Positions 33,409 to 41,763 of a stretch of DNA of 64,000 nt are shown here, piece after piece (position 1 is the first letter of the stretch; each line of letters opens with the position of its first letter). Both the position numbers and the translations under genes were made by a program. The notes beneath the pieces were generated by a model. It did not search any database. It worked only from the letters and a program-made list of their open reading frames with translations, and had not been told where the DNA came from. The DNA comes from Paraburkholderia sp. BCC1886 (GTDB taxonomy: Bacteria; Pseudomonadota; Gammaproteobacteria; Burkholderiales; Burkholderiaceae). Location: the NCBI RefSeq assembly GCF_900996245.1, contig NZ_CAAJGK010000052.1:62001-126000 (forward strand). Direction: 5' to 3'.

Positions 33409-35001
33409 ATGCGAAAGAACCTGAAAAATATCGGCCTGATTGCCGCGGGCCTTGCTACTGGTGTTTTTGCCACTCTGCAACTGTCCGCTTCGGCCCAGCA
33501 ACCCGCCAGTGCCGCTTCTAACGCGGTCGCGCCGCTCCCGCTGGACCAGCTCAGGCTCTTTGCCGAAGTGTTCGGGCAGATCAAGCATGAGTACGTTGAA
33601 CCGGTCGACGACAAAAAGCTGCTCACCGCCGCAATCAAGGGCATGGTATCGAGCCTCGACCCGCATTCGTCCTATCTCGACAAGACCGATTACGAAGAAC
33701 TGCAGGAGCAGACCAAGGGTCGCTTCGCCGGTCTCGGCATCGAAATCTCCGCAGAAGACGGCCTGATCAAAGTCATCTCGCCAATCGAAGACACGCCCGC
33801 GTTCCGCGCCGGCATCCGTCCGGGCGACCTGATCACCCGCATCAACGACAAGCCCGTGCGCGGCATGACACTCGACCAGGCCGTCAAGCAGATGCGTGGC
33901 GACCCCGGCACCAAGGTCACCCTGACCATCTTCCGCAAGACCGACGACCGCACGTTCCCGCTCACGGTGGCACGCGCCATCATCAAGGTCCAGTCGGTGA
34001 AGATGAAGATTCTCGCGCCGGGTTACGCCTACGTGCGTATCACCAGCTTCCAGGAACGCACCACGCCCGATCTGGCCGCCCGACTGCAGGACATCGCGCG
34101 TCAGCAGCCGAACCTGAAGGGTCTCGTGCTCGATCTGCGTAACAACGGCGGCGGTCTGCTGCAAAGCGCGGTCGGCGTCGCGGGTGCCTTCCTGCCGCCG
34201 AACTCGGTGGTTGTCTCCACCAACGGACAGATTCCGGATTCGAAGCAGGTGTATCGCGACACTTACGAGAACTACCGTCTGCAATCGTTCGACAGCGACC
34301 CGTTGAAGGACGAAGCGCCCATCTTCAAGACCGTGCCGATGATCGTGCTCACCAACGCCTACTCGGCGTCGGCATCGGAAATCGTCGCGGGCGCGCTGCA
34401 AGATCAGCATCGTGCGCTGATCGTCGGCAAGACCACGTTCGGCAAGGGTTCGGTGCAAACCGTGCGACCCATGACGGCGGACACCGCGCTGCGTCTAACC
34501 ACCGCTTACTACTACACGCCGAGCGGCCGTTCGATCCAGAACAAGGGCATCCGTCCTGACATCGCAGTCGACCAGTACGCCGAAGGCGATCCGGACGACG
34601 CACTCGTCACGCGCGAAGTCGACTACTCGAACCACCTGGCCAACACGCAGGATCCGAACGAGAAGAAGGAAGCGGAACAGCGTGAACAGGAACGCATGGA
34701 CCAGTTGCGTCAGCTCGAAGAACAGAACGACAAGAAGACGCCCGAACAGCGTCAGAAAGATCGTGACCGCAAACCGGTCGAGTTCGGTTCAGCCGACGAC
34801 TTCATGCTGCAACAAGGCTTGAACAAGCTGGAAGGCAAGCCGGTTCAGGAATCGAAGTCGTTGACCGAGCGTCGTCTGGCGCAGAACAAGCCGGCGACGT
34901 CGGCCTCCGCGCCGGTCGCCGTCAAGCCGACGCAGCCGGTGCCGGGTGCGTCGGGTCCGGTGGACGCAGCACCTGCTTCGGCACCTGCTCCGCAGAAGTA
35001 A
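33409..35001 (+). CDS. Periplasmic C-terminal processing protease (S41 family)
   Basis: A 530-residue protein. A signal segment (1-29, ending SASA) is followed by the S41 N-domain, a PDZ domain (about 105-190, LGIEISAEDGLIKVISPIEDTPAF) and the catalytic core. Ser321 in NAYSASASE and Lys346 in GKTTFGKGSV form the Ser/Lys dyad. The C-terminal 120 residues are Gln/Glu/Lys-rich and then Ala/Pro-rich, probably disordered. Such proteases trim C-termini of periplasmic proteins, including peptidoglycan enzymes. GpmA precedes it on the same strand, 291 bases upstream. Confidence 0.94.
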   Translation: MRKNLKNIGLIAAGLATGVFATLQLSASAQQPASAASNAVAPLPLDQLRLFAEVFGQIKHEYVEPVDDKKLLTAAIKGMVSSLDPHSSYLDKTDYEELQEQTKGRFAGLGIEISAEDGLIKVISPIEDTPAFRAGIRPGDLITRINDKPVRGMTLDQAVKQMRGDPGTKVTLTIFRKTDDRTFPLTVARAIIKVQSVKMKILAPGYAYVRITSFQERTTPDLAARLQDIARQQPNLKGLVLDLRNNGGGLLQSAVGVAGAFLPPNSVVVSTNGQIPDSKQVYRDTYENYRLQSFDSDPLKDEAPIFKTVPMIVLTNAYSASASEIVAGALQDQHRALIVGKTTFGKGSVQTVRPMTADTALRLTTAYYYTPSGRSIQNKGIRPDIAVDQYAEGDPDDALVTREVDYSNHLANTQDPNEKKEAEQREQERMDQLRQLEEQNDKKTPEQRQKDRDRKPVEFGSADDFMLQQGLNKLEGKPVQESKSLTERRLAQNKPATSASAPVAVKPTQPVPGASGPVDAAPASAPAPQK

Positions 35002-35106
35002 TTAGTTCGTCCCCCGTCGGTCTTCGCAGCGCAAGGCGTCGTGAAGACCGACCATCAGCATCCCGCTTCGCGCGACTAAAATAACAAGCTCACCCCGCGC
35101 CCCGCC

Positions 35107-35865
35107 ATGAACGACGATCAACTCCTCCGCTACTCCCGCCATATCCTCGTCGACGAAATCGGCATCGAGGCGCAACAGCGCTTTATCGATGCGCATGCAA
35201 TCGTCGTCGGTGCCGGTGGTCTGGGTTCGCCTGCCGCGATGTATCTCGCGGCGGCGGGTGTGGGCCGCCTGACGCTGGTCGATGCCGATACGGTCGACCT
35301 GACCAACCTGCAACGACAGATCCTGCACGTCAGCGCATCGGTGGGACGCAAGAAGGTGGAGTCGGGCCGTGACGCGATCGCGCAGATCAACCCGGAAGTC
35401 ACAGTGCACGCGGTGGCCGAGCGCGTCGACGACGGGTGGCTCGACCGTGAAGTGCCGCAAGCCACCGTCGTGCTGGATTGCACGGACAATTTCGCGACGC
35501 GCCACGCCATCAATCGCGCGTGCGTGAAGCATGGTGTGCCGCTGGTGTCGGGCGCGGCGCTGCGCTTCGACGGCCAGATCAGCACGTTCGATTTCCGCGA
35601 CGCCGCGTCGCCGTGCTACGCGTGCATCTTCCCCGAAGATCAACCGTTCGAGGAAGTCGCGTGTTCGACGATGGGCGTATTCGCGCCGACGGTCGGCATC
35701 ATCGGCTCGATGCAGGCGGCCGAGGCGCTCAAGGTGATCGGCGCAATCGGCACGCCGCTGGTGGGCCGCCTGACGATGCTCGACTCGTTGCGCATGGAGT
35801 GGAACACGATGCGCATCGCACGTCAGCCGGATTGTCCGGTGTGCGGCAAAGCGCATCGCAGCTAA
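35107..35865 (+). CDS. MoeB/ThiF adenylyltransferase
   Basis: A 252-residue E1-like enzyme. The ATP-binding loop is VVGAGGLGSPAAMYLAAAGVG, followed by DADTVDLTNLQRQ and DCTDNFATRH. Two cysteine pairs (CYAC and CPVC) form a zinc site, and VACSTMGVFAP holds the probable catalytic Cys. It adenylates a C-terminal Gly-Gly of ThiS or MoaD for thiamin or molybdopterin synthesis. Which partner it serves cannot be read here, since neither moaD nor thiS is nearby. It lacks the C-terminal rhodanese domain seen in some homologues. Confidence 0.93.
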   Translation: MNDDQLLRYSRHILVDEIGIEAQQRFIDAHAIVVGAGGLGSPAAMYLAAAGVGRLTLVDADTVDLTNLQRQILHVSASVGRKKVESGRDAIAQINPEVTVHAVAERVDDGWLDREVPQATVVLDCTDNFATRHAINRACVKHGVPLVSGAALRFDGQISTFDFRDAASPCYACIFPEDQPFEEVACSTMGVFAPTVGIIGSMQAAEALKVIGAIGTPLVGRLTMLDSLRMEWNTMRIARQPDCPVCGKAHRS

Positions 35866-35876
35866 CGGCGCTACCG

Positions 35877-35903
35877 CTGCTACTGCTACTGCTACTGCTA
35901 CTG
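35877..35903. repeat. CTGCTA hexanucleotide microsatellite
   Basis: Four tandem CTGCTA units plus a partial fifth lie just after the moeB/thiF stop codon, in non-coding sequence ahead of the terminator. Slippage here would alter only the 3-prime untranslated part. Confidence 0.9.
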
Positions 35904-35930
35904 CCGCCACTGCCGCTCACACGTCGAAAC

Positions 35931-35973
35931 AAAAAAACGCCGCACGGGTTTTTCTTCCCGATGCGGCGTTTTT
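35931..35973. terminator. Bidirectional terminator between moeB/thiF and ptsI
   Basis: AACGCCGCA (35936-35944) pairs with TGCGGCGTT (35962-35970), with an inner CGGG/CCCG pair, an A-run on the left and a T-run on the right. It separates the convergent moeB/thiF and ptsI transcripts. Confidence 0.9.
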
Positions 35974-35996
35974 CTTTGTTTGAATCTCGAACTAGC

Positions 35997-37745
35997 TCAA
36001 GCCAGCATCACCCGTTTCAGCGCAGCCTGTACCTCTTCCGGCTCATAAGACGCCAGCACGTCGGCCACCGGTTTCTCCAGCGTCTTCAGATGCGAACGCA
36101 GCACTTCCTGCTTCACCACCAGCAACTGACTCGGATGCATCGAGAACTCGGTCAGTCCCATGCCGAGCAGCAGACGCGTCAACGCCGGATCGCCCGCCAT
36201 CTCGCCGCACACCGACACCGGCACTCCCGCGCGCTTCGCCTCGCGCAGCGTGAACGCGATCAGATGCAGCACCGCCGGATGCAGCGGGTCGTACAGATGC
36301 GCGACCGCGTTGTCCGCACGATCGATGGCCAGCGTGTACTGGATCAGATCGTTCGTGCCGATCGACAGGAAATCGAGGCGCTTGAGAAACAGCGGCAACG
36401 CAATCGCGGCCGCCGGAATCTCGATCATTGCGCCGACCTGCACATTCGGATCGTAGGCAATGCCGGCATCGTCCAGTTGACGCTTGGCTTCGCGAATCAG
36501 ATCGAGCGTCTGGTCGATCTCCTGCGCGTGCGCCAGCATCGGAATCAGGATCTTCACCGTGCCGAACACCGACGCCCGCAGAATCGCCCGCAATTGCGTA
36601 AGGAACATCTGCGGCTCGGACAGGCTCCAGCGAATCGCGCGGAGCCCCAGCGCGGGGTTGGCGGCGGTTTCGTAACCGTCGCCGCCGCTCATCGAGTCGA
36701 GCGGCTTGTCTGCGCCCACGTCGATCGTGCGGATGGTCACTGGCAGACCGTTCATCAACTCGGCCGCGCGGCGATACGCGCCGAACTGCTCTTCTTCTTC
36801 GGGCAGCCGGTCCTTGTGATTCATGAACAGGAATTCCGTGCGGAACAGACCCACGCCGGTCGCGCCCGAGTCGATTGCCGCGCGCGCGTCTTCCGGCAGT
36901 TCGATGTTCGCGCACAGTTCGATACGCGTGCCGCACAGGGTTTGTGTCGGCGAAAACTTGAGCCGTTGCAGCTTGCGCTGCTCGAGCGCTTTCTCGCTTT
37001 GACGGTACGAATATTCTTCGAGCACGATCGGCGCCGGATCGACGATCACGATGCCGTGATCGCCGTCGACGATGATCAGATCGTCCTGACGGATCAGCGC
37101 GCTCGCATGCTGCACACCGACCGCCGCCGGAATGCCCAGACTCCGCGCGACGATCGCCGTGTGCGAGGTGCGCCCGCCCAGATCGGTAACGAAGCCCTGG
37201 AACGTCTGCGTCTTGAACTGCATCATGTCGGCGGGCGCAATGTCGTGCGCGACCACGATCATCTCGTCGCACGCACCGTGTACGGCGTCGCCAAGACCCG
37301 GCGATGCGCCTGCCAGTGCCTTCAGCACGCGCTCCACCACCTGCTCGATATCGGCTTTGCGCTCGCGCAGATATTCGTCTTCGATGTCGTCGAAATGGCG
37401 CGACAGGCGTTCGAGCTGTTCGGTCAGCGCCCACTCGACGTTGTAGCGTCGCGTGCGGATGAGGTCGATGGTTTCCTGCACGAGCATCGCGTCGTTCAGG
37501 ATCATGGAATGCACGTTGATGAACGCGCCCATTTCACTCGGCGCGTCGGCGGCGAGATCGGCGCGTAATGCGTCGAGTTCCTGGTGCACGAGTTGTTGCG
37601 CCGTGCGAAAGCGCTCGACCTCGCTCTCTATTTGCGCGGGTTCGATCAGATAATGGTCGACGTCGAGTGCAGCCGGGGCGATCAGATAAGCGCGCCCAAT
37701 GGCGATACCGCGTGACACGGGAATTCCATGCAGCGTGAAGGACAC
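35997..37745 (-). CDS. ptsI: Phosphoenolpyruvate-protein phosphotransferase (Enzyme I)
   Basis: A 582-residue EI. The phospho-His is His195 in GGRTSHTAIVARSLGIPA, and the PEP-binding motif is FLSIGTNDLIQYTLAIDRADN. It phosphorylates the HPr at 38.0-38.3 kb. The start is a GTG at 37745 behind GAGGAGG; the frame is open much further upstream, but that stretch has no family similarity. A hairpin lies between ptsH and ptsI. No sugar EIIB/EIIC of its own is in the gene cluster, so it probably serves the mannose-type EIIA in a regulatory chain. Confidence 0.96.
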   Translation of the reverse strand: MSFTLHGIPVSRGIAIGRAYLIAPAALDVDHYLIEPAQIESEVERFRTAQQLVHQELDALRADLAADAPSEMGAFINVHSMILNDAMLVQETIDLIRTRRYNVEWALTEQLERLSRHFDDIEDEYLRERKADIEQVVERVLKALAGASPGLGDAVHGACDEMIVVAHDIAPADMMQFKTQTFQGFVTDLGGRTSHTAIVARSLGIPAAVGVQHASALIRQDDLIIVDGDHGIVIVDPAPIVLEEYSYRQSEKALEQRKLQRLKFSPTQTLCGTRIELCANIELPEDARAAIDSGATGVGLFRTEFLFMNHKDRLPEEEEQFGAYRRAAELMNGLPVTIRTIDVGADKPLDSMSGGDGYETAANPALGLRAIRWSLSEPQMFLTQLRAILRASVFGTVKILIPMLAHAQEIDQTLDLIREAKRQLDDAGIAYDPNVQVGAMIEIPAAAIALPLFLKRLDFLSIGTNDLIQYTLAIDRADNAVAHLYDPLHPAVLHLIAFTLREAKRAGVPVSVCGEMAGDPALTRLLLGMGLTEFSMHPSQLLVVKQEVLRSHLKTLEKPVADVLASYEPEEVQAALKRVMLA

Positions 37746-37979
37746 GCGCCCCTCCTCTAGTTGTGTGATGCCGCGGCAATCCGCTGCAGTGCTCAGACTC
37801 GCGCAATCATTATAAATTCCGCACTCATCGCGCGGAGAGCCAGGCTGTGTGCGGCGCAGCACGAGTTTGTCTCCCACTCTTTCTATCGCTCCATGCCTAC
37901 GTTCCGTGCTGGACGCGCGAATTGTCTGTGCAGCACCGCACGTATTCAAGCCATATTTATCCGGCCATTGTCCTGCGCT

Positions 37980-38007
37980 AAAAAAAACGCCGCGGTTAAA
38001 CGCGGCG
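37980..38007 (-). terminator. Terminator or attenuator between ptsH and ptsI
   Basis: On the minus strand CGCCGCG (38007-38001) pairs with CGCGGCG (37994-37988) across a 6-base loop and is followed by an eight-base T-run. It lies directly downstream of ptsH and about 235 bases before the ptsI start, so it should lower ptsI expression relative to ptsH unless it is bypassed. Confidence 0.8.
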
Positions 38008-38037
38008 CTCTTTTTGGGCAATGCAATGGCGCGCGAT

Positions 38038-38307
38038 TTACTGACCTTCGCCGAATTTATCGGCAATCAGTTTCAGCAATGCGTCCATCGCGTCTTTTTC
38101 GTCGGCGCCTTCTGTTTCGATCAGCACCGTGCTGCCGATACCCGCGGCCAGCATCATGACACCCATGATGCTCTTGGCGTTGATGCGACGGCCGTTACGG
38201 CTCATCCATATCTCCGACTGGAAGCTGCCCGCGAGTTGGGTCAACTTGGCCGACGCGCGCGCGTGCAGCCCCAGCTTGTTCACAATGGTCGTTTCCTGTT
38301 GCAGCAT
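38038..38307 (-). CDS. ptsH: Phosphocarrier protein HPr
   Basis: An 89-residue HPr. The phospho-His15 is in KLGLHARASAKL; the regulatory Ser46-type site is in INAKSIMGVMML, as in HPr proteins phosphorylated by HPr kinase. It accepts phosphate from EI and passes it to the mannose-type EIIA encoded 95 bases upstream. The tail ends KLIADKFGEGQ. Confidence 0.96.
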   Translation of the reverse strand: MLQQETTIVNKLGLHARASAKLTQLAGSFQSEIWMSRNGRRINAKSIMGVMMLAAGIGSTVLIETEGADEKDAMDALLKLIADKFGEGQ

Positions 38308-38402
38308 TTATTGATCCGAAGGTCCGAAGCGCGGGTAAATGTCGTAGTGAAAAATCAAACCGCAGACAAGCAATGACGAGACGACCAGAAAAGTCTGGCC
38401 GC

Positions 38403-38930
38403 TCACAGACCGGGCGAGCCGGCCTTCTGCGTCAAATCCGCTTCCGGCGGCAGGGCCGGCAGGCAATCGCCCGCCACTGTTTCGGGCGGCAAAGCCGGCA
38501 GACAGTCGCCGGACCCCGATGCGGGCGCGACCGGCGCGGGCGTTGCCGGTCCAATGGCATGCACGCCTTTGGTGGCGCCGGCCAGCGCCTTGTCCACCAG
38601 AATGTCGAGCGGTGTCGCGCGATAGCAGACGGCCCGCACCAGCATCGGCAGATTGACGCCGCAGAGCACCCGTACGTCCGGCAGCGAAGCGAGCCGTCCG
38701 GCGATATTCGCCGGCGTGGCGCCGAACATGTCGGTCAGCACGAGTGCGCCGTTTTCTTCCCTGAGACGCTCGATCTCGGCGTTCGCGAACGACACCATCT
38801 TCGCGGGATCGCAATCCGGCGATACGTCGATCACGCCGATACGCGCCGGCAAGCCACCGTAAATGTGCGAAATACAGTCGCGCAACGCGGTGGCGAACGG
38901 AGCGTGCGCAATGATCAGAATGCCTGCCAT
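38403..38930 (-). CDS. PTS mannose-type EIIA with duplicated C-terminal tail
   Basis: A 175-residue protein. Residues 1-128 are a mannose-family EIIA: His9 (ILIIAHAPFATAL) is the phosphorylation site, and TDMFGATPANIAG follows. The tail from about 130 is Pro/Ala-rich and contains GDCLPALPPE twice (141-150 and 154-163), with two extra cysteines, and is absent from typical EIIA(Man). No EIIB/EIIC accompanies it, so a regulatory role is likely. The ATG at 38930 is the first with the family N-terminus. Confidence 0.9.
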   Translation of the reverse strand: MAGILIIAHAPFATALRDCISHIYGGLPARIGVIDVSPDCDPAKMVSFANAEIERLREENGALVLTDMFGATPANIAGRLASLPDVRVLCGVNLPMLVRAVCYRATPLDILVDKALAGATKGVHAIGPATPAPVAPASGSGDCLPALPPETVAGDCLPALPPEADLTQKAGSPGL

Positions 38931-39168
38931 GTCAGCCTTACTGCAAAGATCGGCCCCGAACCGTGGACCGGGATGTTGCCCGGATCCCAGGCGCCCTCGA
39001 CCGGCCGTGGGTCGTGAGGGCTGTGGAACGTACCATCCGACGAGCGGGCATTGTAGCAGGCTCGTTTTTGCGTCCAACCGGCTGTCCTGGCGGCTACTGC
39101 CTGCGTGACGCGGATTGACTACACAGTTTGGGGGTCACGGCCGGCATTCAAGGCCTCGATCTCCTGCG

Positions 39169-40125
39169 TCAGGCAGCCGCGCGCTCGAGGGCGTCGACGA
39201 ACATCGCGGCGACGTCGAATCCGGTCTGATCCATGATTTCGCGGAAACAGGTCGGGCTCGTCACGTTGACTTCCGTCAGGCACTCGCCGATCGCGTCCAG
39301 CCCGACCAGCAGCAGACCGCGCGCGGCCAGCACGGGCGCGAGCGTATCGGCGATCTTGCGATCGTGCTCGGTAAGCGGGCGCGCCACGCCCAGCCCGCCG
39401 GCCGCGAGATTGCCGCGCACTTCGTTACCCTGGGGAATACGTGCGAGCGAGAACGGCACCGCCTCGCCGCCGATCAGCAGAATCCGTTTGTCGCCGTCTT
39501 TAATGTCGGGGATGAACTTCTGCGCCATCACCGAGCGTTCGCCGTCGTGGCTGAGCATTTCGATGATCGAACCCAGGTTCATGCCGTCGGCCTTCACACG
39601 GAACACGCCCATGCCGCCCATGCCGTCGAGCGGCTTGAGGATCACGTCGCCGTGCTGCTCGTGAAACGCGCGCAGACGCGCCGCGTCGCGTGTCACCAGC
39701 GTCGGCGTGACGAACTGCGCGAATTCGCCGATTGCCAGCTTCTCCGAATGATCGCGAATCGCCTGCGGCTTGTTGAAGATGCGTGCGCCGCCGCGCTCGG
39801 CCAGTTCCAGCAGCCACGTGGACGTGACGTACTCCATGTCGAACGGCGGGTCCTTGCGCATCACCACGGCGGCGAAGTGCTTGAGCGACAGCGGCGCGGG
39901 CCCGTCGGCCGCGTACCAGGTGTCGCGATGCAGGTCGGTCACGTCGCCGACGATCGCGATGCGCTGCACGTTCGCTTCGACGTCGCCGCCGGTCCAGGCG
40001 AGATGCTTCGGCTCGCACACGTACACCGTGTGACCGCGGCGCGCGGCCTCGGCGATCATCGCGTAGGTCGAGTCTTTGTAGATCTTGAATTGCGGGAGCG
40101 GATCGGCGATGAAAAGAATGTCCAT
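39169..40125 (-). CDS. gshB: Glutathione synthetase
   Basis: A 318-residue ATP-grasp enzyme joining gamma-glutamylcysteine and glycine. It starts with ILFIADPLPQFKIYKDSTYAMIAEA, has RKDPPFDMEYVTSTWLLELAE, the ATP-grasp segments VILKPLDGMGGMGVFRV and GDKRILLIGGEAVPFSLARIPQ, and ends NVTSPTCFREI. It follows gshA by 113 bases; the two catalyse successive steps of glutathione synthesis. Confidence 0.97.
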   Translation of the reverse strand: MDILFIADPLPQFKIYKDSTYAMIAEAARRGHTVYVCEPKHLAWTGGDVEANVQRIAIVGDVTDLHRDTWYAADGPAPLSLKHFAAVVMRKDPPFDMEYVTSTWLLELAERGGARIFNKPQAIRDHSEKLAIGEFAQFVTPTLVTRDAARLRAFHEQHGDVILKPLDGMGGMGVFRVKADGMNLGSIIEMLSHDGERSVMAQKFIPDIKDGDKRILLIGGEAVPFSLARIPQGNEVRGNLAAGGLGVARPLTEHDRKIADTLAPVLAARGLLLVGLDAIGECLTEVNVTSPTCFREIMDQTGFDVAAMFVDALERAAA

Positions 40126-40238
40126 GAGAATTCCGGTTCGCCCTGAGGGCTAGCCCCCAGAACTTGTCTTGGTTCACGAATACAGTCGGCAGAGACGACG
40201 ATGGCGGCACGCGGCCGCCATCGCTCAACTCCCGCAGC

Positions 40239-41528
40239 TTAAACCTGGATGGCTTCCGGGTCGGTCTTTTCCAGCTCGACCGAAGCGGCCAGCAACCCCA
40301 GGCGCGCCACGACGCCATACATATAGAAGCGGTTCGGCGGCGCCGCGCCGGGTTTGGCGTGGGCGTCCGGCAAGGCCGTGTGCTCGAAGCCGAGCGGCAC
40401 GAAGTGCATGCCGGGCGCATTCAGATTCTGATCGCGTTCGCGGCTGCCATGTACGCGATAGAAACCACCCACCACGTAGCGGTCGATCATGTACACGACC
40501 GGCTCGGCGACTTCTTCGCCGATTCGCTCGAACGTGTACACGCCTTCCTGGACGATCACGTCGTGCACTTCGAGTCCGTCTTTGGTCGCCGCCATCTTCG
40601 CGCGTTCGCGCTTGGTGAGCGCGGCCACTTCCGACGCGTCGTGCACGGTCATCACACCCATGCCGTAGGTGCCCGCGTCGGACTTGATGACCACGTAAGG
40701 TTTCTCGGAGATGCCGTACTCGCGATACTTCTTCGCGATTTTCTTGAGCACGCCGTCGATCGCGTCGCTGAGCGCTTCCTCGCCGGTGCGCTCCTGAAAG
40801 TCCACGCCTTCCACGTGTGCGAAGTACGGGTTGATCATCCACGGGTCGATGTCGACCATCTTGGAGAACTTCTTCGCCACGTCGTCATAACACGAAAAGT
40901 GCGTCGATTTCCGCCGAACCGCCCAACCCGCATGCAGCGGCGGCAACAGATACTGCTCGTGCAGATTTTCCAGCACTGGCGGAATGCCGCCTGAGAGATC
41001 GTTGTTCAGCAGGATCGAACACGGGTCGAAATTCTTAAGTCCCAGGCGTCGCGGCGTACGCTCGAGCGGCTCGATGACGAGCTTCTGACCGTCGGACAGC
41101 GCGATGGTCACCGGTCCGACGATGTTTTCGTCGAGCGTGCCGAAGCGCACGTTCAGACCGGCCTGGCGCATGATCGCGGCGAGCCGGGCGACGTTTTCGA
41201 GGTAGAACGCGTTGCGGGTATGGCGCTCGGGAATGACCAGCAGGTTCTTCGCGTCCGGGCAGATCTTTTCGATCGATGCCATTGCGGCCTGCACGGCGAG
41301 CGGCAACACTTCCTGCGGCAGATTGTTGAATGCGCCGGGGAACAGATTGGTGTCGACCGGCGCGAGCTTGAAGCCCGCGTTACGCAAGTCGACCGAGCAA
41401 TAGAACGGCGGCGTGTGCTCCTGCCATTCGAGCCTGAACCAGCGTTCGATGGCGGGCGTGGCGTCGAGGATCTTCCGCTCGAGATCGAGCAGCGGGCCGT
41501 TTAACGCCGTAACTAGGTGCGGAACCAT
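40239..41528 (-). CDS. gshA: Glutamate-cysteine ligase (beta-proteobacterial type)
   Basis: A 429-residue enzyme of the Acidithiobacillus/Burkholderia-type GshA family rather than the E. coli type. Recognisable segments are FYCSVDLRNAGFKLAPVDTNLFPGAFNNL, FDPCSILLNNDLSGG and VIKSDAGTYGMGVMTVHDASEV. It makes gamma-glutamylcysteine, the first and usually limiting step of glutathione synthesis. It heads the gshA-gshB pair and lies 235 bases after amtB, beyond that gene's terminator. Confidence 0.94.
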   Translation of the reverse strand: MVPHLVTALNGPLLDLERKILDATPAIERWFRLEWQEHTPPFYCSVDLRNAGFKLAPVDTNLFPGAFNNLPQEVLPLAVQAAMASIEKICPDAKNLLVIPERHTRNAFYLENVARLAAIMRQAGLNVRFGTLDENIVGPVTIALSDGQKLVIEPLERTPRRLGLKNFDPCSILLNNDLSGGIPPVLENLHEQYLLPPLHAGWAVRRKSTHFSCYDDVAKKFSKMVDIDPWMINPYFAHVEGVDFQERTGEEALSDAIDGVLKKIAKKYREYGISEKPYVVIKSDAGTYGMGVMTVHDASEVAALTKRERAKMAATKDGLEVHDVIVQEGVYTFERIGEEVAEPVVYMIDRYVVGGFYRVHGSRERDQNLNAPGMHFVPLGFEHTALPDAHAKPGAAPPNRFYMYGVVARLGLLAASVELEKTDPEAIQV

Positions 41529-41676
41529 TGATCACTCGCAGACTGGAGAAAAAAGATTGTAGAGCAAATGCTTTGCCCATTTGGGGACGGTTTCTCCATT
41601 CGCAAGCTGATGCGAATGCATTCTCGCTATCGCGCCGATAGGCGGGGAAATCGACTGTTAGCCGGAAAGCAGCAAG

Positions 41677-41701
41677 AAAAAAGCCCGCCATGAAGGCGGG
41701 C
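41677..41701 (-). terminator. Rho-independent terminator after amtB
   Basis: On the minus strand GCCCGCC (41701-41695) pairs with GGCGGGC (41689-41683) across a 5-base loop and is followed by a six-base T-run. It ends the glnK-amtB transcript. Confidence 0.92.
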
Positions 41702-41763
41702 CAAAATCGCTGCGCTTGATTCAGATCCGCAAGCCTTGGAACTTGCAGGAGAATCCGTGAAGC

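Noticed and set aside
35478..37568. Plus-strand open frame of 696 codons
   Set aside because: It runs across the moeB/thiF end, a terminator and the antisense of ptsI, with no recognisable domain.
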